DNA of 64,000 nt from Rhinopithecimicrobium faecis (lineage in GTDB: Bacteria > Bacteroidota > Bacteroidia > Sphingobacteriales > Sphingobacteriaceae): contig JAGKSB010000009.1 in NCBI GenBank assembly GCA_017942165.1, forward strand, positions 1-64,000, given 5' to 3'. Below, one piece after another: positions 51,371-59,778 of the stretch (within the stretch, counting starts at the first letter, position 1; each line of letters starts with the position of its first letter). The translations under genes and the position numbers were made by a program. The notes beneath the pieces were generated by a model. That model did not search any database. It was not told the origin of the DNA and saw only the letters and a list, made by a program, of their open reading frames with translations.

Positions 51371-52530
51371 TTGTTCGGCATAGGGTCAAAAGATTGTTTT
51401 TTCTGAGGGTCATAGACGGCAACAGCAACTTTAGAATCGGCACATCCATAGTACAAATACCACTTCGATTTGAAGTAGGCTAAGCCTTGAATAAATACGG
51501 TGCCATCCGTATATTGACCGGACTTTTCAAACGCTTCCATCGGGCGTAAGAATGGCGTATCTAAGCGCTTTAAGACTTTAGTAGGGTCCTTTTTATCAAA
51601 TAGCACCTGTCCAGCGCTATAAGTACCTCGGGCAAATCTATGATCGGCGTACTTCGCCTCATTGTGGTTCTTCCCATTGTAAAGCAATATAATCCCTTGG
51701 TCCGTTAGTACTGCTGGTGGACCACATTCTGTCAAGGCGCTATCAAAATATCCCGGACGCACTTCAATAAATTTCGCGAGCTCGCCTTGGGCGTCTAAGA
51801 TAGGCTCCCAATCTATGAGATTGGTTGATGTTGCTCCTTTAACGCCATGCTCCCCCCAATACATCATATACTTCCCATTAATCTTCGTGATTACGAGTTG
51901 ATTATTTTTTACTGTGGTCACTATAGAAGCTGATTTATGGGACATCTGCATCAGCTTTGTATAGGAAGATTTCGCGAAAATAGGGCCATGTTTTGTCCAA
52001 GTACGCAGATCTTTGGATGTCGCTACCCCTAACCGAGGTGTATCTCGATTCCACTGCGTGTAGAAGACTACATAGGTTCCATCTTCTGTCACTGAGAGGC
52101 GTGGATCCTCCAATCCTCCAGGCCATTCATACTGTTTTTGACTGTCTTCAGCTGGAAATAATACCGGCTTACTATCTCGTTGAAAATGTAGGCCATCAGC
52201 ACTCCCCGCTAAGCCTAGTCTGGAGGTACGAAAACCGATGCCAATGCCAAACTTATCCTCCGCACGGTAAAGTACAAAGATGCTATCTCCCCGGACAATA
52301 GCGCCGGGATTGAAGGTATCATTCTCCTCCCAGCGCACCATGGTGGAGGACATAGGATCTAAAAATTGACTGGTAGAATCGGGCGATATAATCGGATTTA
52401 ATCCTGGCGGTCTTTCGAAGCCACCCAGGGTCCATGAGGTATCAGGGTCACTGATAACTTGTTTTGATTTACATGAAGTACTGCAAGCAACTAAGAGTGC
52501 TGCAGCCGTTATAAAGAGTATATTTTTCAT
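51367..52530 (-). CDS. GH130-like glycosidase/phosphorylase lipoprotein
   Basis: A 387-residue five-blade beta-propeller enzyme with lipoprotein signal (C16 in LLVAC). GH130 features are FNPGAIV, GGLEDPRL, FEVRPGYFDSALTE-type EVRPGYFDSALTECGP and YLYYGCADS. GH130 enzymes break beta-mannosides by phosphorolysis (often mannose-GlcNAc or mannose-mannose), while some lipoprotein members act as hydrolases. Which applies here is not decidable. The TAATG joint with the SusD stop and the ATGA overlap with the ROK gene show tight coupling. It would act at the periplasm, with the SusC/SusD pair bringing in its substrate. Confidence 0.85.
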   Translation of the reverse strand: MKNILFITAAALLVACSTSCKSKQVISDPDTSWTLGGFERPPGLNPIISPDSTSQFLDPMSSTMVRWEENDTFNPGAIVRGDSIFVLYRAEDKFGIGIGFRTSRLGLAGSADGLHFQRDSKPVLFPAEDSQKQYEWPGGLEDPRLSVTEDGTYVVFYTQWNRDTPRLGVATSKDLRTWTKHGPIFAKSSYTKLMQMSHKSASIVTTVKNNQLVITKINGKYMMYWGEHGVKGATSTNLIDWEPILDAQGELAKFIEVRPGYFDSALTECGPPAVLTDQGIILLYNGKNHNEAKYADHRFARGTYSAGQVLFDKKDPTKVLKRLDTPFLRPMEAFEKSGQYTDGTVFIQGLAYFKSKWYLYYGCADSKVAVAVYDPQKKQSFDPMPNK

Positions 52531-53990
52531 TAGTATCCTGTGTTTTGAGAAATTTTTCCAACCGTTTTATCAACTTCAGCTTGCGGGATAGGGTATAAAT
52601 TATGCTTATCCATAAATGGTTTTCCCATAGCAGTAAGAGTTGATTTTGCAATCTTCCAACGTCTCAGATCTGACATGCGGTGCGATTCTAATCCTAGCTC
52701 TACACGTCGCTCCTGCTGAAGCCACTGAAAGGCTACATTTCTATCCGTTACCGTTTCGTTTCGGTCTGCAAGGACGTTGGCATTCCCTGCACGGGCACGT
52801 TTTCGAATTTGATTGATAATTTTCACTGCTGCAGGGAGCTGATTAAGTTGAATATGTGCTTCAGCCTTCCATAGCAGCACATCCGCATAGCGGATATAAA
52901 TGCGATCTACGGGAGAATTATCATTGCCCTTAAAAGCGCTAGATTGCGCTCCTAGAAGCTTATAAACAGCTTGATCCTCGACATTCACGGTCAATTTCTT
53001 ACGGGGGTCATTGGTTTCAAAAGCGGCTAAGAAATTTGCCGATGGGGCTAAGAAGCCCCAGCCCATGAGTGCCGTAAGGCCATTGCCACGACTTGGCTGC
53101 ATACCTGTTTCGTGGTCGTAAATAAAGATATTTTCGCTTTCGGCATAGGTTTTAGTATAGTCGAAGGCATCGAAATAGTTACTATTTAACTGATAATGAC
53201 CAAGCGCATCTAGGGCATTCACTTGTGTAATCACATTGGCCCAATTTTCTTCAAATAGCGCTATCTTAGCACTTAAAGCAATGGCTGCCCCCTTGGAAGC
53301 GCGCCAGCGCTCACTGGAATTACTATATTTAGCGTTTGTAAAACCGTTGATGGCAACCTGAAGGTCAGTTTTCATCTGCTGAAAAATCAATGATTTCTCT
53401 GTTTTTTCTGCGACCTCATAAGCTTCCGAGAAATTCTTTAAGGGCTGTAGAAGTAGAGGTACATCCCCAAAATATTTTACTAAATCAAAATAGAAAAAAG
53501 CGCGTAAAAAAGAGCTCTCCGCAAGCAATTGCTTTCTACGGTCTTCAGGCATTTTTAATTTTTCAATAGTCGTAGGGTCTGTCAACTGCGAGATTGCCAT
53601 ATTAACCCGTGATATACCTTCGTAATTGTATTTCCAAATACCCGAAAAAGCGCCATTTTCAGCAGTAAAATTGAAGTTTGAAACCTCATCCATCCATGCC
53701 TGATCACCATCTGGAGACCATTTTTTAAGGGCATCACCAGCGGCCAAATCTTCTAAAATAAAGTCTGGCTTCACGACGAGACCTCCCGACCAATTCCAGC
53801 TACCAAATAAATTTAAAGTTGAGGCGAGCGGTTTATACGCATTTGTAATCCCAGTAATTACCGTTGCCTCCGTAGGATCTACTTGTACCTGCTCTTCTGT
53901 GAGTATACCAATAGGTTCCTTATCCAAATACTTACTGCAGCTTGCCAATAACACAACACTGGTCAATAATATTAAATTAGGTGTTTTCAT
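52530..53990 (-). CDS. SusD/RagB family lipoprotein (pair 3)
   Basis: A 486-residue lipoprotein (lipobox LLASC, C18) on the cell surface. SKYLDKEPIGILTEEQ is a typical SusD opening, LRAFFYFDLVKYFGDVPLLLQ the conserved TPR stretch and WKAEAHIQLNQLP with ERRVELGLESHRMSDLRRWK the C-terminal domain. Shorter than pairs 1 and 2 but complete. It overlaps the GH130 start by one base, and follows SusC by 3 nt. Its ligand is probably the beta-mannoside handled by GH130 and ROK. Confidence 0.95.
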   Translation of the reverse strand: MKTPNLILLTSVVLLASCSKYLDKEPIGILTEEQVQVDPTEATVITGITNAYKPLASTLNLFGSWNWSGGLVVKPDFILEDLAAGDALKKWSPDGDQAWMDEVSNFNFTAENGAFSGIWKYNYEGISRVNMAISQLTDPTTIEKLKMPEDRRKQLLAESSFLRAFFYFDLVKYFGDVPLLLQPLKNFSEAYEVAEKTEKSLIFQQMKTDLQVAINGFTNAKYSNSSERWRASKGAAIALSAKIALFEENWANVITQVNALDALGHYQLNSNYFDAFDYTKTYAESENIFIYDHETGMQPSRGNGLTALMGWGFLAPSANFLAAFETNDPRKKLTVNVEDQAVYKLLGAQSSAFKGNDNSPVDRIYIRYADVLLWKAEAHIQLNQLPAAVKIINQIRKRARAGNANVLADRNETVTDRNVAFQWLQQERRVELGLESHRMSDLRRWKIAKSTLTAMGKPFMDKHNLYPIPQAEVDKTVGKISQNTGY

Positions 53991-53993
53991 AGC

Positions 53994-56900
53994 TTAAAAA
54001 TTAAAATTAAGACCTAGTATAAATGATCGTGACTGTGGGTAAGTCCCACGGTCGATATTGTCTGTAGTTTCAGGATCCAAACCGGTATAGTTAGTCCAGG
54101 TATAGAGATTTTGTGCCGACAGATATACGCGTGCTTGTTGCAGCCCCCAGCCCGTTAAAAACTTCCCAAAAGAGTAGCCCACCTCCACATTTTTTAAACG
54201 TAGATAAGAAGCATCCTCCAGGTATAGCGTGGAAAACTTGCTTACTCCAGTATCCTCAAATGCGAGCCTAGGTAGCGTATTACTTGTACCTTCCCCATTC
54301 CATGCATCTAGCATCCGTTGAGAATAATTAAAAGGTCTGGTATCGAAATCTATAATACGCATCCCATCATTGTATCGATCTACATCTTTCACCCCTTGAA
54401 AGAAAATAGAAAAATCAATCCCTTTAAAATTAAGATTTCCAAAAAATCCATAGCTAAACTTAGGAATTGAATTTCCAATAAAGCCCCGATCAGCATCATT
54501 GATAAGCCCATCTTGATTTACATCGGAAAACTTTATATCTCCCGGTTTGCTCGTTGGATTTGGAACCCCAAAGAGATGACTTTTAATTTCTGCCTGGTTT
54601 TGATAGATTCCTTCCATACGGTACCCATAGTAGACATCCAGCGGCTGTCCTACCTCGGCACGCGTGAACTCGCCAATGATGCGAGGAACATTTTCATGTA
54701 AAGCAGTCACTTTATTCTTAATAGCGGTCAAATTTCCTCCTAGGCTGTAGGAGCCGTCCGTAAAAAATTTATCTTTAAAGCGGATATTAATTTCATAACC
54801 TGTATTTCTTACTTCACCCGCATTGACATAGGTCGCATCGACGTTGCCCACAAATGTTGGTAAGCTGACTCCTAATAAAATATCACTGGTAGTCTTTCTA
54901 AAAATATCAGCAGTAACATCTAATTTATTCCTAAAGAAACGTAAGTCAAGGCCGACATTATTTTGTTGTGTAGACTCCCATTTTAACGAAGGATTACCAT
55001 AACGTGTGATATTCCCCTCCCTACTGAAAAGGGTCCTGTAGGCATAATTGGTGATATTTTGATTCCCCAAGGTACCCGATGAAGCACGTAACTTGGCATA
55101 ACTTAAGAAGTCATTCTGCGCTAAGAAAGATTCATTAGATAGAATCCATCCAAGAGATACTGAAGGGAAATAGCCCCATTTATTTGCTGACCCAAAGCGT
55201 GAAGAAGCATCAGCACGCATATTTCCTGTTACCGTATATCGGGATTTATAGGAATAGGTAGCCGATCCAAATAAGGAGAACAAGGCCCACTCTTGCGCAT
55301 AGCCTCCATTCCATAAATCTTGACCTGTACCTCCTAAATCTATGTATTGAAAGCGCTCTGAATCATATTCATAACGTCGGCGCGAAGCATTTATGGAGCT
55401 ACTGCCATTTCGGATAAATTCCGTCCCCGCTAAGGCATTAATCTGATGATCATTAATGGTCTTATCATAATTCACGACATTGGTCCATGTTAATGTGTAG
55501 TCCTCACCACGATCTTCATTTAACCCATTAGGGCGATTGATGCGGCCTAAGCCGGCGTCGATTATATTTCCGTTACCATCATCATCCCCAAAATTCTTCA
55601 TAAAAGATTTATTATGATTAAAATTGAGCTCTAGACCTAAAGAAGATCTATAACGCAAGGATTTATCTTTCAACAAATCTACTGCAGCTTCCACATTTCC
55701 AAAAAGCTTAAACTGCTTTTGGTTATTATCAGAGAAGTTCGCTAAGGCTATTGGATTTTGACTCCATTCATATAAGGATGACTGAAAAGAACCTGGATTT
55801 TTATAAAATGGTAAATCCGTGTAAGGATTAGCTATGGAATAGGTCGGATCTGTAGGATCTTTTAAAACAGCCAATACTGGAGGACGTAATAAGGCGTGCC
55901 TTACAATACCTGGGGAGTCACCTCTGGAGGAGACTACATCTTTATTCTGATGATTTAATAGGATATTACTTTTTACTTGGATACGGTCCGTAAGATTTGC
56001 CGCCACATTGCTTCGGAATTCCAATCGCTTATAACGGTCATTATTAGCGACGACAATACCATCTTGTTCAAAGTATCCTGTGGAAAGCATATAAGTAACC
56101 TTATCACTTCCACCGGAAGCACTAATTTGAAAATTATTGGTACGTCCTGTTTCAAACAATTCTCCAAGCCAATCCGTATCGGCTAGATCCGTTCTTGATT
56201 TTTGAGCCGTATAAGGGTTGGTACCAGTTCTACTTGAATTATTCCACGCTTGCTCTACGGAAGTAAGGTATTGATTGGTATTCATCATTTTGGGCAGATT
56301 GACTGCCTGCTGAATGCCCGAATATAAGTTTACATCAAACTTTGCTTTTCCAGCGGCACCCTTTTTCGTGGTTACAAGGATCACCCCTGCGGCCGCACGT
56401 GAACCATAGATGGAGGCTGCCGAAGCATCCTTTAATACAGTCAACGATTCAATGTCATTGGGATTTATAAAGCTAAAGTTGGTTGTAGGAACGCCGTCTA
56501 CAATAAATAAGGGGGAGTTATTTCCAATTGTTCCTACACCGCGAACACGAATGTCTATCGCATCTCCCGGCTGCCCAGTAGACTGCGTAACATTTATTCC
56601 CGCCACCTGCCCTTGCAATAGCTGACCGACATCTTGAACACGTCTCTTCTCTGCTAGCGACATATCTACGCGACTGACAGCAGCAGAAATATTCGTCTCT
56701 TTTAACTTATTATATCCCATGACGACCACTTCCTCAAGTTGGTAATCATTGTCACGCAATACAATTTCCAGTGTAGCATTGGTGGATAGATTAAGTAAAG
56801 ATTTCGTGTACCCTGTAAAAGTCGTCTGAATGGGATCACTGGGTTTTCCATTAATTTTAAAGGCGCCCCTAGCATCCGTTAATACGGACTGCCCTGTCGT

Positions 56901-57101
56901 TAGATTTGTTACTGTTGCGCCCACTAGTACGCCACCAGCTTGATTCACAACGCGACCCGTGTAGGCTTGTTGGAATAATTTGGTTGCATGCCCCTTCTCC
57001 ACTGCGTACAAGGATGTATTTACAGTTAAGGAAAATAAGGATGCACAAACAATATAAGAATATACTGTTCCCAAATGAATGTTTTTCATTTGCTTGTTCA
57101 T
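53994..57101 (-). CDS. SusC/RagA family TonB-linked transporter (pair 3)
   Basis: A 1035-residue TonB-dependent outer-membrane transporter. After an N-terminal signal region (IVCASLFSLTVNTSLYA), the regulatory domain begins YTGRVVNQAGGVLVGA. Plug motifs are EVVVMGYNKLKETNISAAV and ASAASIYGSRAAAGVILVTTKKG, and the barrel ends LGLNFNF. It is the first gene of the leftward operon susC-susD-GH130-ROK-symporter. A perfect LacI-type palindrome (57127-57144) lies 25 nt before the start codon, so it is likely controlled by the LacI regulator encoded just upstream. Confidence 0.95.
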   Translation of the reverse strand: MNKQMKNIHLGTVYSYIVCASLFSLTVNTSLYAVEKGHATKLFQQAYTGRVVNQAGGVLVGATVTNLTTGQSVLTDARGAFKINGKPSDPIQTTFTGYTKSLLNLSTNATLEIVLRDNDYQLEEVVVMGYNKLKETNISAAVSRVDMSLAEKRRVQDVGQLLQGQVAGINVTQSTGQPGDAIDIRVRGVGTIGNNSPLFIVDGVPTTNFSFINPNDIESLTVLKDASAASIYGSRAAAGVILVTTKKGAAGKAKFDVNLYSGIQQAVNLPKMMNTNQYLTSVEQAWNNSSRTGTNPYTAQKSRTDLADTDWLGELFETGRTNNFQISASGGSDKVTYMLSTGYFEQDGIVVANNDRYKRLEFRSNVAANLTDRIQVKSNILLNHQNKDVVSSRGDSPGIVRHALLRPPVLAVLKDPTDPTYSIANPYTDLPFYKNPGSFQSSLYEWSQNPIALANFSDNNQKQFKLFGNVEAAVDLLKDKSLRYRSSLGLELNFNHNKSFMKNFGDDDGNGNIIDAGLGRINRPNGLNEDRGEDYTLTWTNVVNYDKTINDHQINALAGTEFIRNGSSSINASRRRYEYDSERFQYIDLGGTGQDLWNGGYAQEWALFSLFGSATYSYKSRYTVTGNMRADASSRFGSANKWGYFPSVSLGWILSNESFLAQNDFLSYAKLRASSGTLGNQNITNYAYRTLFSREGNITRYGNPSLKWESTQQNNVGLDLRFFRNKLDVTADIFRKTTSDILLGVSLPTFVGNVDATYVNAGEVRNTGYEINIRFKDKFFTDGSYSLGGNLTAIKNKVTALHENVPRIIGEFTRAEVGQPLDVYYGYRMEGIYQNQAEIKSHLFGVPNPTSKPGDIKFSDVNQDGLINDADRGFIGNSIPKFSYGFFGNLNFKGIDFSIFFQGVKDVDRYNDGMRIIDFDTRPFNYSQRMLDAWNGEGTSNTLPRLAFEDTGVSKFSTLYLEDASYLRLKNVEVGYSFGKFLTGWGLQQARVYLSAQNLYTWTNYTGLDPETTDNIDRGTYPQSRSFILGLNFNF

Positions 57102-57126
57102 AAATTATAATGGTTAGTTATAAAAC

Positions 57127-57144
57127 TGCAAAACCGGTTTTGCA
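57127..57144 (-). promoter_or_regulatory. LacI-type operator, perfect 18-bp palindrome
   Basis: TGCAAAACCGGTTTTGCA is a perfect palindrome with the central CCGG typical of LacI/GalR operators. It lies between the lacI-type gene stop (57188) and the susC start (57101), 25 nt before the susC ATG. It would be bound by the adjacent LacI protein. Confidence 0.85.
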
Positions 57145-57187
57145 ATTAGCTAAAATTACTCTATTCAGAAGTAAAAACAAAATTATT

Positions 57188-58177
57188 TTAACAGGTACTC
57201 TTGCGTTTTATTAATTTGGAGGGAATAATAACTTGTTGCAGCGGTAGATCCGGCGATTTCTTCTGCTTAAATAGAAGGTTGATAGCCTCTTGAGCAATCT
57301 GTGCGACAGGCTGTTCGACACAAGAGATAGCGGGCTGTAGGAGCTCAAATAATTCATGGTCATCAAAACTAATAATAGCGTAGCTACCTTCCCTATTTAA
57401 AGCTTGAATAGCTTTTAAACCAGCAATACATAGGTAATTTGTGGTAAAATAGAGTGCGTCCAACTGAGGATTTTCTCGCAGAAAAACTTTTATTTGTTCG
57501 GCTTTCTCTAGCGCATCAGCCTGAAAATCTAACCTCAATATAGTCGCATGAAAGCCCTCTTGACTTAGCTTATCTGTGTAAGCATTTAGGCGGTCTATCA
57601 TTTGAGATTGTGTGGAGTCATTTGTAACAAGCCCAATCTGTTGAAAACCATTTTCCAGTAAATGATCTACCGCAAGAAGGCTTCCTCCATAGTTGTCCGT
57701 GCCCACATAATTCGTAGCCATATCCCCTGCTTTTCTATCAAAAATCACCAGGGGTATCTGTTGCTTTTGGATGGCTTCTAGGGAAGTTTCCATCTGATTT
57801 GTAGGGCAGACAATCAAGCCTTCCACTTTTTTATCAAGCATGGTTTCCACGATTGTATTTCCGAGCTCTATGGAACCCAACGTACTACTGTAAAATACGT
57901 GATAGCCTATCTTTCGAAGATATTTTTCAATATGAAGGGCTATAGGTCCATAGAAGGAGTCGCTGATATTTTCGACAATAAGACCGATGGTATGGGATCT
58001 TCCAGTAGCAAGACTTTTAGCAAATACATTGGGTTTATAGCCTATTTCTTGCACGTAAGTTAAGATACGCTCCGCTAATGCTTGAGAGATCCGCCCCTGT
58101 TCCGCCTTACCATTGATGACCAAGGAAACGGTGGATTTTGAGACATTCAGATGTTTAGCAATTTCGTTTATAGACAT
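57188..58177 (-). CDS. LacI family transcriptional regulator
   Basis: A 329-residue repressor. The N-terminal HTH (INEIAKHLNVSKSTVSLVINGKAEQGRIS) with hinge helix (KPNVFAKSLATGR) is followed by a periplasmic-binding-like sugar domain (IGLIVENISDSFYGP, GLIVCPTN, IFDRKAGDMATNYVGTDN). It binds the operator 57127-57144 and is released by a sugar, probably one made by the GH130/ROK pathway. It is transcribed in the same direction as the susC operon, 86 nt upstream of the susC start. The upstream neighbour is SusC/SusD pair 4, separated by a terminator, so lacI has its own promoter in 58178-58224, which is not clearly seen. Confidence 0.94.
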   Translation of the reverse strand: MSINEIAKHLNVSKSTVSLVINGKAEQGRISQALAERILTYVQEIGYKPNVFAKSLATGRSHTIGLIVENISDSFYGPIALHIEKYLRKIGYHVFYSSTLGSIELGNTIVETMLDKKVEGLIVCPTNQMETSLEAIQKQQIPLVIFDRKAGDMATNYVGTDNYGGSLLAVDHLLENGFQQIGLVTNDSTQSQMIDRLNAYTDKLSQEGFHATILRLDFQADALEKAEQIKVFLRENPQLDALYFTTNYLCIAGLKAIQALNREGSYAIISFDDHELFELLQPAISCVEQPVAQIAQEAINLLFKQKKSPDLPLQQVIIPSKLIKRKSTC

Positions 58178-58217
58178 AATACCCTTATTTGATTAGCAAA
58201 ATACATAATTATAAACA

Positions 58218-58253
58218 TAAAAAAAACCCTCCAAGAAGGATTCTTGGAGGGTT
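58218..58253 (-). terminator. Terminator of SusC/SusD pair 4
   Basis: AACCCTCCAAGAA (58225-58237) pairs fully with TTCTTGGAGGGTT (58241-58253), 3-nt loop, and the minus strand continues with a long T-run, 12 nt after the SusD stop (58265). Confidence 0.9.
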
Positions 58254-58264
58254 GGAGCAGGATA

Positions 58265-59767
58265 CTAATACCCTGGGTTTTGTGTATAATTTGGATTCCC
58301 CATTTGATTTAAAGGAATTGGAAATAGCAGCGCGCGCGCATCAGAAGCGGGCTTCTCTTGCCAAGCGTTCAAATATTTACCAAAGCGTATTAAATCCGTA
58401 CGGCGGTGTCCCTCCCAATAGAATTCACGGCCTAACTCATCGATTAATATATCTAAAGTTAGACTTGGAAGTACAGTCGCGCCACGTGATTTTCGAAGGT
58501 CATTGACCACTGTTAAAGCTTCATTCTGGCGACCTAAGCGTAGAAGCGCTTCAGCTTTCATCAGTAAGACGTCGGCATAACGGAAAATAACCCAGTCATT
58601 CTCAGGGTTTCCAGAGGAAAGGTTTGCGTAATCCACCACATATTTCATCACACGAATTCCCGTTACCTCTAAATTATTGCCACGTTCAATCAGGCTTACT
58701 GTAGGTGTAAAGACGAGTTTATTACCACGTCTATCATTCAAGGCTACACCTGCAGCATTATATTGCTGCCCCGCAAGAAAGCCCATCGGTACGCCCGAGA
58801 GATTGGTCATTCCTGGGTATGCACCTCCACGGCGGGTGTCTGTTGTTTCAAACTTTTTATAGAAATCTGAAAGCGTTGCAAACCCATTCCATCCCGAAGG
58901 GTTCATATTATAGTGTGACGTGACATTCCACATACCCGCTAGACCACCAGCATCCGTTCCTCCGGTGTTTGGAGAAAGGAAAATATTTTCCGTAGCTAAG
59001 TGGTTTGTTGTAGCGAAATTATCGAAATAATTTGTCGCTATTTTAAACCTGCCAGAACTGATGATTTCATCAGCCAAACTCACGACTTTCGTCATATCTG
59101 CCTGATCGAAGGTAGGTGTCTGACGGTTTAAAAACATGCCCTTATTTAAGTACAATTTCATTAATAACACTTTAGAAGCGGCCTTATTTGCCAAGGTAAT
59201 GGAAGTCGCTGGAAGCGCCGGTTCAATCGCTTTAAGTTCGGACTCCAAATAAGCAATTGCTTCACTCGCTTTACGCACTTGCGCATAGCCTGTAACCTCC
59301 TCACCAGGTTCACGATAAGGGACCTGCCCCCAACCGTCTAAGATTGTATATTGCGCAAAGGCACGCAGGAAACGTGCTTCTGCAGCTTGCTGTGCTGAAG
59401 GATTAAATTGTAATATATCTGTAGCGGCATAACTAACACCATTCAAATCTCTAAAGACCGTATGTACACGTGCGTGATCAGCCTGCCAACGGTGTAAGAA
59501 TAAAGCGCGCCACTCCCCATTATCATCCCAGTCACCACCACGTGTAGGGGTAATGGTCTCATCGGTAGTCGTCTGCTGTAGCGCCCACCATCCGAAAGGC
59601 CCCTGAAATGGATTACGTAAGGACACATAAGCTCCTGAAAGTAAGGAAGCTACATTATCAGCATCTAAGGAAGCATCACTTGTCTGTCCGTGTAGCTTCT
59701 CTTCTAATTTTGTACAGCTACTAAAAGCTAAACTTATAATAAGGATATTTCTAATTATTGATTTCAT
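58265..59767 (-). CDS. SusD/RagB family lipoprotein (pair 4)
   Basis: A 500-residue surface lipoprotein with signal MKSIIRNILIISLAFSSC (C18) and start TKLEEKLHGQTSD. SusD domain features are AEARFLRAFAQYTILDGWGQVPY, DVLLMKAEALLRLGRQ, GREFYWEGHRRTDLIRFGKY and a closing LFPIPLNQMGNPNYTQNPGY. It starts 11 nt after the SusC stop. No enzyme gene follows before the terminator, so the ligand is unknown, though it could share the sugar sensed by the adjacent LacI regulator. Confidence 0.95.
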   Translation of the reverse strand: MKSIIRNILIISLAFSSCTKLEEKLHGQTSDASLDADNVASLLSGAYVSLRNPFQGPFGWWALQQTTTDETITPTRGGDWDDNGEWRALFLHRWQADHARVHTVFRDLNGVSYAATDILQFNPSAQQAAEARFLRAFAQYTILDGWGQVPYREPGEEVTGYAQVRKASEAIAYLESELKAIEPALPATSITLANKAASKVLLMKLYLNKGMFLNRQTPTFDQADMTKVVSLADEIISSGRFKIATNYFDNFATTNHLATENIFLSPNTGGTDAGGLAGMWNVTSHYNMNPSGWNGFATLSDFYKKFETTDTRRGGAYPGMTNLSGVPMGFLAGQQYNAAGVALNDRRGNKLVFTPTVSLIERGNNLEVTGIRVMKYVVDYANLSSGNPENDWVIFRYADVLLMKAEALLRLGRQNEALTVVNDLRKSRGATVLPSLTLDILIDELGREFYWEGHRRTDLIRFGKYLNAWQEKPASDARALLFPIPLNQMGNPNYTQNPGY

Positions 59768-59778
59768 GATCGGGGCTA

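Noticed and set aside
58188..58200. TTTG-N5-CAAA upstream of the LacI gene as second LacI operator
   Set aside because: Half-sites lack the GC-rich centre of 57127-57144 and such short repeats are frequent in this AT-rich DNA.
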